This document shows positions 56,062-64,000 of a stretch of 64,000 nt of DNA, in pieces (position 1 is the first letter of the stretch; each line of letters starts with the position of its first letter). The notes under the pieces were generated by a model. The model did not search any database, had not been told where the DNA came from, and saw only the letters and a list, made by a program, of their open reading frames with translations. The stretch comes from Flavobacterium sufflavum. GTDB lineage: Bacteria; Bacteroidota; Bacteroidia; Flavobacteriales; Flavobacteriaceae. The DNA is taken from assembly GCF_004016525.1 (NCBI RefSeq), contig NZ_SACJ01000008.1:1-64000 (forward strand), given 5' to 3'. The position numbers and the translations under genes were made by a program.

Positions 56062-56138
56062 ATAAGTTCTATTTTATAATATTTTGGTTAATGTTGAATT
56101 TTTTAGAAGAGTACAATTATTGGGTTAATTGTGAATTT

Positions 56139-56146
56139 CAAAATTA
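56139..56146 (-). promoter_or_regulatory. Putative -7 element of the inositol oxygenase gene
   Basis: The - strand reads TAATTTTG, matching TAnnTTTG, about 78 bases before the start codon. No TTG at the usual distance. Confidence 0.35.
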
Positions 56147-56511
56147 CGCAGATACTATTTTTTTAAAATGGATAAATGCTCCAAAAATATGGATGAATTT
56201 ACCACAGCATCAAATTTTTATTAGATAAATTATATTATATGTATTTAATGATATTTTTTTTGATTCTTATATAAGGAGGTGTTTTTTTGTTTGATACCCT
56301 TGTTAAGTGAAATATAGAGCCAAGAATAGTAGGTTTAGAATAGTTGAGATAAGCAAAGGGCTTTGAAAAATGGATTTTAGGTTTTTTTAATGTTAAAAAA
56401 GGATGTTTAAAATTAACTTAAAAACTTATTGGTGAAATGACAAGGTTAAATTGGCTAAAGGCTTGTAGGTTAAGGAAAAGTGTTGGTGATAACTTAAAAA
56501 AATAACGAATT

Positions 56512-56546
56512 AAAAGCGGTAAATGCATTTTTTGACCGCTTTTTTT
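56512..56546 (+). terminator. Orphan terminator-like hairpin upstream of susC
   Basis: The stem AAAAGCGGT (56512-56520) / ACCGCTTTT (56535-56543) encloses a loop that contains the palindrome AAATGCATTT, followed by T to 56546. No annotated gene lies upstream on the + strand, so it ends either a leader RNA (attenuation) or an unannotated small RNA. Confidence 0.7.
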
Positions 56547-56652
56547 GTGGGTTTTTGATTGGATTTTATATGTTTTTGACGAATTTATCCATTCCAAGCC
56601 GGAACCGAACTGTTAATTTTACCATAATATTATTAACTAATACTAATTAAAA

Positions 56653-59600
56653 ATGAAAAAAACCAAATTCAAATTATTGACGTTATTTTTCTTGATAGCG
56701 TTTTCAATTAATTCGTGGGCGCAAAAAACACAGGTGTCTGGTAAGGTAGTAGATGATCAAAACATGCCTTTACCTGGAGCAAATGTAATAGAAAGCGGCA
56801 CGAAAAACGGTGTTACGACTGATTTTGATGGTAAATTCAAACTTGATGTTTCAAAACCTAATGCTGTCTTGTCAGTTTCTTATGTTGGTTTTGCAGACCA
56901 AAGCATCAAACTAAGTGGTTCTAAAACTAATTTAACCGTTAAATTAGTGTCAGGAGCTAATGCTCTAGAGCAAGTTGTTGTAGTAGGATATGGTAAAAGT
57001 TCACGTAAAAACTTAACCAGTGCTGTTACATCAGTTAAGGCAGAAGCATTAAACCGTGGAGCTATTAGTGATGTGGGGCAGTTATTACAAGGTAAATCTT
57101 CGGGTTTGAATATTTCTGCCAGTGGAGACCCTAACCGTAAGGCTTCTGTAGTATTGCGTGGAGCTTCTACATTAAATAGTTCTCAAGGTCCTTTTTATGT
57201 AGTGGATGGAGTACCTGGGGTTGATATTTCATTGGTTTCGCCGGATGATATTGCTACTATTGATGTACTTAAAGATGCTGCTGCTACAGCTATCTATGGT
57301 AACCGTGCTGCAAATGGGGTGATTATGGTAACTACTAAAAAAGGAAGTAAAGAAAAAGCGCAAATTAGTTATAGTTCATATGTAGGATTTGAAAAAGTTT
57401 CTAATCAGTTGGATATGATGAATGCTTCTCAATTAAGAGCTTTTGTTACTAAAAACAATCTTGCTTTTACTCCTGAAAATGATAAAGGTGCGGATACAAA
57501 CTGGCAAAAAGAAATCTTACGTTCAGGTGCACTTTCTACAAGCCATAATTTATCTATAAGTGGTGGTGGAGAACATGGAAATTACATGGCTAGTTTAACA
57601 ACTTTAAACAGAGAAGGGGTTATCTTAACAAGTGATTTTTCTCGTGTTATTGCGCATTTGGCTATTGAGCAATATGCTTTTAATGATAATGTGAAATTTG
57701 GATTAAATGTTTCTAATTCAAATACTAATGCACAAAACGTTGCACAACGTAATACAGTACTTTTACAGGCGGTAAATCACTTACCTGTTTCACCTGTTAA
57801 AAATGCAGATGGAACTTATTTTGAGAACTTTATCAGTACCGGATATTTCAACCCGCTAGCTTTGATTAATCACGGTGATGATGATACTAAGACAAGTAAT
57901 TTAGTTGGAAATTTTACAACAGAAATTAAGTTGCCTTTTGGTTTAAAATATAACTTAAACTTAGCTTATCAAAAATCAACTACATTACACGGAGAGTTCT
58001 ATGACAGCTATTACCAAAAATATAATAGTGCAAACTTTTACAACAACCCTGATCCACCAGCGGTACACTCTTTAATCAACTTTGGTACTAATGGTTCGGC
58101 ATTAAGAAATACTTATACTAATACTAATAATATTATTGAAAGTTTCCTTACTTGGGATAAAACATTTGGAAATCATAAAATTAATGCTGTATTAGGGTAC
58201 TCTTGGCAGGAAGATGTTTTAGGAGATGGATTCCAGGCTACAACAACTAATTTCCCGGTTGATAACGTAAGTTATAACAACTTAGCTTTAAGTAACTATT
58301 CTTCAGTATCAGGTTATAGAGTGGATTTTGGAAGTAGTACTGCTTATCAAAAAACACGTTTAGTTTCTGATTTCTTCCGTTTGAATTATAACTATAATGA
58401 TAAATACCTTTTACAAGGGTCTATAAGAAGAGACGGAGGTTCAGTGTTTGGTGTTAATAACAGATGGGGTTATTTCCCTTCTATCGGTGGAGCCTGGAGA
58501 GTTGATAAAGAAGGCTTCATGCAAAATCAAGGTGTTTTTGAGGATTTGAAATTACGTGCAAGTTACGGGGTAACAGGAAACTCTTCTGGATTTAATGCTT
58601 ATACAGCTCAATTTATCTCAGGAAGTTTAGGAACTTTCTATAATAATGGTCAACAAATTGGAGCTTATGGTCCTAATCAGGCTGCTAACCCTGATTTACA
58701 ATGGGAAAAAACATCTACAGCTAACATAGGTCTTGATTTTACAGTTTTAAAAGGAAAATTATCTGGGTCTGTTGATCTTTATGACAAGAGAACCACAGGG
58801 ATGATTACCAGTTATAGTGTGAATCCTATTCTTGTACCAATTGGATCAATTGTGGCAAATGGTGGAAGTATGTCTAATAAAGGAATTGAGGTGAGTTTAA
58901 ATGCTACTCCGGTACAAACTAAAAACTTTACCTGGTCAACAGGAATGAATGCTTCACACAATAAAAATGTGATCACTAAATTGACTAATCCATTTTTCAT
59001 TGGAGGAGATTCGATTCGTAGAGTTCAACCAGAAGGAGGCGGTCAAACAGGTAGTACGTTGCAAATTTTAAAAGAAGGAAAACCATTGGGACAATTTTTT
59101 ACGCTTGAATATGCAGGAAAAAATGCTAACGGAATTTCTCAATATGTAGCAAAAGATGGAAGTTTAACAACTACACCTGCTATTGGAACTGATTACCATT
59201 ATGCAGGTAGTGCACAACCAAAATTATTATTGGGTTGGTCTAATGATTTTAAATATAAAAACTTTGATTTGAACATTTTCATTCGTGGAGTATTTGGTAA
59301 CAAAATTTTCAATGCTACCCGCGCCGATTTGTTTAGACCTGCTACTGCTATGACTACTAATATTTTAGTTGATGTAGAAAATGAGTCTCCAAGTGATTTG
59401 AATTCATTTAAGTATTCAAGTCGTTTTATTGAAGATGGAAGTTACATTCGTTTAGATAATGCCACTTTAGGTTATAATTTCCCTCAAATTCATAAATACA
59501 TTAAAAGCTTACGTATTTATAGTACAGTAAACAATTTATTTGTAATTACTAAATACTCAGGAATTGATCCGGAGGTTGAACAAGGTGGTACTGCTCCTGG

Positions 59601-59667
59601 TGTAGATTCAAATAACTTTTATCCAAAAACAAGAACTGTATTGTTTGGTTTAAAAGCTAGTTTCTAA
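56653..59667 (+). CDS. SusC/RagA TonB-linked outer-membrane transporter (second locus)
   Basis: A 1004-residue outer-membrane importer. Signal peptide (ending NSWAQ), carboxypeptidase-regulatory-like domain (about 28-100), the linker EQVVVVGYG, plug (about 110-225, with IDVLKDAAATAIYGNRAANG) and a large barrel ending KTRTVLFGLKASF. It lies 26 bp before its SusD partner. The GH92 gene downstream points to a mannose-containing glycan. Confidence 0.93.
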   Translation: MKKTKFKLLTLFFLIAFSINSWAQKTQVSGKVVDDQNMPLPGANVIESGTKNGVTTDFDGKFKLDVSKPNAVLSVSYVGFADQSIKLSGSKTNLTVKLVSGANALEQVVVVGYGKSSRKNLTSAVTSVKAEALNRGAISDVGQLLQGKSSGLNISASGDPNRKASVVLRGASTLNSSQGPFYVVDGVPGVDISLVSPDDIATIDVLKDAAATAIYGNRAANGVIMVTTKKGSKEKAQISYSSYVGFEKVSNQLDMMNASQLRAFVTKNNLAFTPENDKGADTNWQKEILRSGALSTSHNLSISGGGEHGNYMASLTTLNREGVILTSDFSRVIAHLAIEQYAFNDNVKFGLNVSNSNTNAQNVAQRNTVLLQAVNHLPVSPVKNADGTYFENFISTGYFNPLALINHGDDDTKTSNLVGNFTTEIKLPFGLKYNLNLAYQKSTTLHGEFYDSYYQKYNSANFYNNPDPPAVHSLINFGTNGSALRNTYTNTNNIIESFLTWDKTFGNHKINAVLGYSWQEDVLGDGFQATTTNFPVDNVSYNNLALSNYSSVSGYRVDFGSSTAYQKTRLVSDFFRLNYNYNDKYLLQGSIRRDGGSVFGVNNRWGYFPSIGGAWRVDKEGFMQNQGVFEDLKLRASYGVTGNSSGFNAYTAQFISGSLGTFYNNGQQIGAYGPNQAANPDLQWEKTSTANIGLDFTVLKGKLSGSVDLYDKRTTGMITSYSVNPILVPIGSIVANGGSMSNKGIEVSLNATPVQTKNFTWSTGMNASHNKNVITKLTNPFFIGGDSIRRVQPEGGGQTGSTLQILKEGKPLGQFFTLEYAGKNANGISQYVAKDGSLTTTPAIGTDYHYAGSAQPKLLLGWSNDFKYKNFDLNIFIRGVFGNKIFNATRADLFRPATAMTTNILVDVENESPSDLNSFKYSSRFIEDGSYIRLDNATLGYNFPQIHKYIKSLRIYSTVNNLFVITKYSGIDPEVEQGGTAPGVDSNNFYPKTRTVLFGLKASF

Positions 59668-59693
59668 GAATTAATTGTTATTAAAAAAATACT

Positions 59694-61334
59694 ATGAAAA
59701 AGATATTTAAATATTTTAGTTTATCAATACTAGGTATTGGTTTATTATGGTCGTGTGATAATTTGGATGTGCCAATTACCACTCAGTTAACACCTGATGT
59801 ATTTCCACAGAATTCTACCCAATATATTCAGACAACAGGTCCTGTTTATGCTGCCTTTCGAGGTGAATATTCATTTGCTTGGTGGTGGTCGCAATCTATT
59901 TCAACAGATGAAGCTGTTATGCCGGCAAGAGGAGGTAACTGGTTCGATGGAAGAAATTATATAGCAATGCACTTTCATGATTGGACAGCTGATAATGGAA
60001 TTATTGGAAGTTTATGGGATTGGACATCTAAAGTAATTGGGCTTAGCAATCAGGCTATTTCAATATTAAATAAGGCAATGCCTGAAGGTGCAGATAAGAA
60101 TACGACAATATCTGAATTAAAAACCATGCGTGCTATTGCTTATTTTATGATGATGGACAGTTATGGAGATGTGCCTTTGTATACTGAATATGGAGATTTC
60201 TCTTCTCGTCCAAAATCTACAAGAAAGGAAGTTTTTGAATTTGTTGAAAAAGAACTTAAAGAAGCAATTCCTAATTTAAGCGCAGTATCCGGAGTTTCTA
60301 CTTACGGTAGACCTAATAAATATACTGCTTATGCATTACTTGCTAAAATGTATCTAAATGCAGAGGTATATACAGGAACACAACGTAATAACGATTGTAT
60401 CGCAGCTTGTGATGAGGTAATTAAATCGGGTCTATATGCTATTGAAGGAAGAAGTACTTATCTTCAAATGTTCTATCCAACAAATGGACCTCAAATGAAA
60501 GAATTTATTTTTGCAGTTCCTTATGATCCTTCAGCTTCTACAGTAGGATTTAATGGTAATATGTACCATGCTCGTTATGATGTACCTCGTTCTTTAAGAG
60601 CAAGATTTGGACTTCCTTTCACACCGAGTGCTCCTAGAAGTACATTACCAGAATTCTATGCTAATTTTGAAAATGATGTCAATGATATCCGTAATAAACA
60701 ATGGTTGACAGGTAAACAATATTTAGCAGATGGAGTAACTCCTGTAACAGTAACTACAACTAAAAAAGGTTACGATGCTTACTATACAGGTTCTGATGGA
60801 GGTGCTACTTATACGTATCAGGTTGAATTATCTAAACAAATTACATATAGAGGACTTCCTGCAAATCTTGTGGGACTATTTGATCTAGGTGATGATGAAA
60901 TCGCATGGAACATGGGATACAGAAACATTAAGTTTTATCCGGATGCTACTTCAACTAGTAGAAATCAAAACAATGATGTACCATTTTTAAGATATTCAGA
61001 TATTCTTTTAATGAAAGCCGAAGCAATTTTAAGAGGAGGTACTGCTACTTTAGGAGATACACCAATTTCATTAGTTAATACAATTAGAAATAATCGTACT
61101 ACATCTACTCCATGGACAAGTGTTACTTTACAAACGCTTTATGAAGAAAGATGTCGTGAGTTTGCTCATGAAACATGGCATAGAAATGATATGATTCGTT
61201 TTGGAAAATTCGAAGGAGCTTGGGGATTCAAAACGGATTCTAATGTAAAACACAGACTTTTCCCAATTCCAACTGGAGCTTTAACGCTGAATCCTGCTTT
61301 GGTTCAGAATCCAAACTATGCTACAGGGAATTAG
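59694..61334 (+). CDS. SusD/RagB glycan-binding lipoprotein (second locus)
   Basis: A 546-residue surface lipoprotein (LLWSCDN, cysteine near residue 21). Family features are the helical repeats around ELKTMRAIAYFMMMDSYGD and the C-terminal FLRYSDILLMKAEAIL and EERCREFAHETWHRNDMIRFG. It partners with the preceding SusC. A strong hairpin follows at 61398-61430 before the GH92 gene. Confidence 0.92.
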   Translation: MKKIFKYFSLSILGIGLLWSCDNLDVPITTQLTPDVFPQNSTQYIQTTGPVYAAFRGEYSFAWWWSQSISTDEAVMPARGGNWFDGRNYIAMHFHDWTADNGIIGSLWDWTSKVIGLSNQAISILNKAMPEGADKNTTISELKTMRAIAYFMMMDSYGDVPLYTEYGDFSSRPKSTRKEVFEFVEKELKEAIPNLSAVSGVSTYGRPNKYTAYALLAKMYLNAEVYTGTQRNNDCIAACDEVIKSGLYAIEGRSTYLQMFYPTNGPQMKEFIFAVPYDPSASTVGFNGNMYHARYDVPRSLRARFGLPFTPSAPRSTLPEFYANFENDVNDIRNKQWLTGKQYLADGVTPVTVTTTKKGYDAYYTGSDGGATYTYQVELSKQITYRGLPANLVGLFDLGDDEIAWNMGYRNIKFYPDATSTSRNQNNDVPFLRYSDILLMKAEAILRGGTATLGDTPISLVNTIRNNRTTSTPWTSVTLQTLYEERCREFAHETWHRNDMIRFGKFEGAWGFKTDSNVKHRLFPIPTGALTLNPALVQNPNYATGN

Positions 61335-61750
61335 AATTAGTTTATTTATTGTTGATTGTTAAGTTGGTTAAGTTAAGTTGGTAATTTATTTAACCCTAAA
61401 GGAGAAGAAGCTACTGTCTTCTTCTCCTTTCTTCTTAAAAAGAATTCGGCAGTTTGTTTTAATTATCTAATTACAAATAGTTATAGTTTTAAATAAGGAA
61501 GGAGCACTTTTTTACTTGTTTCAATAGTTTAATTTTTTTTGAATCAAAAGGAATTCAACTGTTTTAAAAAAGGAATTAAAAAGAAGTCTTTTTACCGGAT
61601 TAATTCATTTCCATTTGTTTTTGGTAATATTTCATTTTGTTCGGATGCAGGTTTTTTAGCAGCAAAATCAATAGAATAATAGTCCTAAATAGGAATTCAT
61701 TTTTGATGAATAGGCTTTTTAGTATCATCAAAAAACGCAAACACATAAAT
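61335..61750. other. Non-coding gap between susD and the GH92 gene
   Basis: 416 bases without a gene. It starts with short TTAAGTTGG-type repeats (61358-61382), then the hairpin 61398-61430, then AT-rich sequence in which I see no perfect promoter element. An in-frame ATG at 61706 is present but was not chosen as the GH92 start. Confidence 0.6.
61398..61430 (+). terminator. Hairpin after the second SusD gene
   Basis: A perfect 13-bp stem, AAAGGAGAAGAAG (61398-61410) / CTTCTTCTCCTTT (61418-61430), with a seven-base loop. The T-run is short and broken, so it may reduce rather than stop expression of the downstream GH92 gene. Confidence 0.7.
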
Positions 61751-64000
61751 ATGAATTTATCCCCTTTCTTTAGATATAGGTTAATAGCCGTCCCCGTTTT
61801 GTTAAGCATACTTTCCTGTTCTGTAAAAACATCGGTAAGTAAGTATGTGGATTTTGTCAATCCTTTAATCGGGACAGCGCCTTCTACAACCATTAGTGCC
61901 CTACAGCATAGCGAAGCAAAAGAGAACAATGCGCAAGTTGTTCCTTATGTTACGGTTCCTTTTGGGATGACTAACTGGACAGCTCAAACAAAGGCGACCG
62001 AAACCAAATGTGTGGCTCCTTATTACTATACTGATACAAAGATTTCAGGTTTTAGAGGAAGTCATTGGCTGAGTGGTTCCTGTGTACAGGATTATGGGAG
62101 TATGACCATTATGCCGATAACAGGAAAATTGAAATGTCAAACTGAAGAAAGAGCGTCGCGTTTTTCGCATGATACCGAAAAAACAACTCCATATAATTAC
62201 AATGTGAATTTAGCCGACTATAAAATTGATGTGAATATGACGGCTACTAAGCGTTGCGGTTTGTTCCAATTTACATTCGAAAATGCAGGTGAAGCGCATA
62301 TTGTAGTGAATCCGAATAGTGATGAAAAGGAAGGTTTTATCCAGATAAATGCCGATAAAAATGAAATTACAGGCTATAATCCTGTTCATAGAATTTATCA
62401 GGGTTGGGGAGAAAAAGCGGGATTCAGCGGTTATTTTGTGGTGCAATTAAGTAAGAGTTCAAATAAATTCGGGGTTTATCAAAATGAAAAAATCCTCGAA
62501 GGAAATACACAGATTTCCAATTTAGAAAACATAGGAGCTTATATTTCTTTTATGGTTGAAAAAGGAGAAACCATCGAAGCAAAAATTGGGACTTCATTTA
62601 CTAGTATTGAGCAAGCCAGAAAAAATTTAGAAGTTGAAACTAAAGGTTTAGATTTTGCTGAAGCAAAAGAAAATTTAAAAGATAACTGGGAAAAATTGCT
62701 TTCAAAAGTAAAGGTAGAAGGCACAAATGAAGATGATAAAATAAAGTTTTACACTGCAATGTATCACAGTTATTTGCAGCCCAGAACTTTTAATGATGTC
62801 GATGGAACTTATGTGAGTTTTAACGGAGGGAAGCAATTGATGAATAGTGGTAAGGAAGATTATTTTACTGATTTCTCCATGTGGGATATCTATAGGGCTT
62901 CGCTTCCGTTGTTTAATATGTTAACGCCAAAAGTGAACGGACAAATGATGAGAAGTTTGTTTTCTATGGCTGAACAAGGCGGATGGATGCCTATTTTTCC
63001 TTGTTGGAATAGTTATACCTCGGCTATGATTGGCGATCATACTGTAGCTGCAATTGCCGATGCTTATATGAAAAATAACATCGAAATTTCAGATAAAGAA
63101 TATGGCTATTTATTGCAAAATGCCTTTAAAACGCCTGAAAGTGCTGATTATCTTAACGGTAAAGGACGACGTGCTTTGACTTCCTATTTAAAATATGGTT
63201 ATATCCCATTAGAAGATGAGGTAAAAGAATCTTTTCATCAGGGAGAACAGGTTTCGAGAACCTTAGAATATGCTTTTGATGATTTTGCGCTTTCGCAAAT
63301 TGCTGCTAAAAAAGGAGATACTTTGAACGCCAGATTATTGAAAAAAAGAGCTTTGAATTATCAAAATGTCTATAGCGCAGCCGATTCTTGTGTAAGAGGC
63401 CGATTTGCCGATGGAACTTTTACTAAAGATTTTGACAAGTTTATCAGAAAACCATATATCACCGAAGGAACACCTTATCAATATACTTGGTATGTTCCGC
63501 AGGATATCAAAGGATTAGTTAATTTAATGGGAGGAGAAGATGGGTTTAATGCCAACTTGGATCGTTTCCATGCCGCTAAACAATATTGGCATGGGAATGA
63601 ACCGGGTCACCAAATTCCGTTTTTGTACAACTATTCAGGACAAGCCTGGAAAACGCAAGAATTGGTAACCCAAATTATGAAAACGGAATATAGTAATCAA
63701 GTGGGAGGATTGAGTGGAAATGATGATGCGGGACAAATGTCGGCTTGGTATGTGTTTTCAGCCTTAGGATTTTATCCAGTTGCGCCTTCAGTGCCTCAGT
63801 ATGTGATTTCGGGACCTCATTTTGATAAAATTACACTGAGTTTAGAAAACGGAAAAAAATTGATTATTAATGCAAAAGGTGCTTCTTCGGGAAATAATTA
63901 TATCCAAAAATTAAGCTTTAACGGAGTAGAATATGATAAAACCTATTTAGACCATTTTTCTATTATCAACGGAGGAATTTTAGATTTTGAAATGGGAAAC
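61751..64000 (+). CDS. GH92 alpha-mannosidase lipoprotein (3' end outside the window)
   Basis: The first 750 codons of a glycoside hydrolase family 92 enzyme, a calcium-dependent exo-alpha-mannosidase family, mostly alpha-1,2. A lipoprotein signal (ILSILSC near residue 23) is followed by VDFVNPLIGT, the conserved FTDFSMWDIYRA, GGWMPIFPCWNSYTSAM and GDHTVAAIADAY, an ITEGTPYQYTW motif with the probable acid Glu, and GGLSGNDDAGQMSAWYVF with the catalytic-base Asp region. The reading frame is open to the last base. The ATG at 61751 gives a proper lipoprotein signal; one at 61706 would add an unusually long charged N-terminus. Confidence 0.93.
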   Translation, partial: MNLSPFFRYRLIAVPVLLSILSCSVKTSVSKYVDFVNPLIGTAPSTTISALQHSEAKENNAQVVPYVTVPFGMTNWTAQTKATETKCVAPYYYTDTKISGFRGSHWLSGSCVQDYGSMTIMPITGKLKCQTEERASRFSHDTEKTTPYNYNVNLADYKIDVNMTATKRCGLFQFTFENAGEAHIVVNPNSDEKEGFIQINADKNEITGYNPVHRIYQGWGEKAGFSGYFVVQLSKSSNKFGVYQNEKILEGNTQISNLENIGAYISFMVEKGETIEAKIGTSFTSIEQARKNLEVETKGLDFAEAKENLKDNWEKLLSKVKVEGTNEDDKIKFYTAMYHSYLQPRTFNDVDGTYVSFNGGKQLMNSGKEDYFTDFSMWDIYRASLPLFNMLTPKVNGQMMRSLFSMAEQGGWMPIFPCWNSYTSAMIGDHTVAAIADAYMKNNIEISDKEYGYLLQNAFKTPESADYLNGKGRRALTSYLKYGYIPLEDEVKESFHQGEQVSRTLEYAFDDFALSQIAAKKGDTLNARLLKKRALNYQNVYSAADSCVRGRFADGTFTKDFDKFIRKPYITEGTPYQYTWYVPQDIKGLVNLMGGEDGFNANLDRFHAAKQYWHGNEPGHQIPFLYNYSGQAWKTQELVTQIMKTEYSNQVGGLSGNDDAGQMSAWYVFSALGFYPVAPSVPQYVISGPHFDKITLSLENGKKLIINAKGASSGNNYIQKLSFNGVEYDKTYLDHFSIINGGILDFEMGN

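Larger units (their letters stand above)
56062..56652. other. Divergent control region between the inositol oxygenase and SusC genes
   Basis: 591 bases without a credible gene. It must hold the promoters of both divergent clusters. A - strand -7-like element lies at 56146-56139 and a terminator-like hairpin at 56512-56543. The first half is strongly A/T-rich. No regulator gene is present. Confidence 0.6.

Noticed and set aside
61600..61929. A 109-codon - strand frame opposite the GH92 start
   Set aside because: It is antisense to the GH92 signal region and non-coding leader; composition looks like random AT-rich translation.

Overview
The window is AT-rich chromosomal DNA from a member of the Bacteroidetes, most probably a Flavobacterium or close relative. 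The evidence is the complete gldKLMN set (type IX secretion and gliding), the flavobacterial exosortase pair XrtF plus partner, a short 287-residue primary sigma factor, two SusC/SusD loci, and several promoters of the Bacteroidetes type (TTG, then TAnnTTTG). No rRNA, tRNA, CRISPR array, insertion sequence or prophage was recognised.

Layout. (1) 1-11122: a terminator from an upstream gene, then a fructan (levan-type) utilisation locus on the + strand: MFS sugar porter, SusC, SusD, a DUF4960-type surface glycan-binding lipoprotein, a GH32 lipoprotein and a PfkB fructokinase. Gene content and order resemble the Bacteroides levan locus. No regulator is inside the window. (2) 11175-19496: housekeeping genes rpe, rpoD, pnp and rpsO, a lysine-rich secreted protein ending in a PBCV-type basic adaptor domain, and three tandem paralogues that join MORN/YwqK-like repeats to a TonB C-terminal domain. 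(3) 19671-26135: the XrtF pair, an ATP-cone/restriction-nuclease-fold protein next to a beta-CASP RNA-specific metallo-hydrolase, a DedA membrane protein, and a large secreted protein with a TonB-receptor plug-like segment but no barrel. (4) 26326-33106, - strand: groL, groS, secG, a TPR protein, lptE, a sigma-54 activator without a sensor domain, and miaB. (5) 33410-43175: topA, an arginase-fold protein that has lost several metal ligands, gldK-L-M-N, and an FAD oxidoreductase. (6) 43178-50551: mostly single genes: DUF983, ABC-F, an App1-like phosphatase divergent from a diacylglycerol-kinase-like gene, a FemAB/GNAT-like protein, pterin dehydratase, DUF1761, and a plant-like LRR protein. (7) 50675-64000: two divergent clusters around a 591-bp control region. 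The - strand arm has myo-inositol oxygenase, an SSS symporter, a NagB/PIG-L fusion and an SDR oxidoreductase. The + strand arm has SusC, SusD and a GH92 alpha-mannosidase cut by the window end.

How the genes work together. In region 1, surface GH32 cleavage, SusCD import, MFS uptake and fructokinase form a complete route from fructan to phosphorylated fructose. The most unusual part is region 7. Alpha-mannosidase, a de-N-acetylase fused to glucosamine-6-P deaminase, and inositol oxygenase match the sugars of a mannosyl-glucosaminyl-inositol glycan (GPI-anchor-like or a related inositol glycoconjugate). This is an inference from gene content and needs biochemical testing.

Terminators were called as inverted repeats read by eye. 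Start codons were moved from the longest possible reading in five genes (fructokinase, miaB, topA, the FAD oxidoreductase and the LRR protein), on promoter position or family N-terminus.
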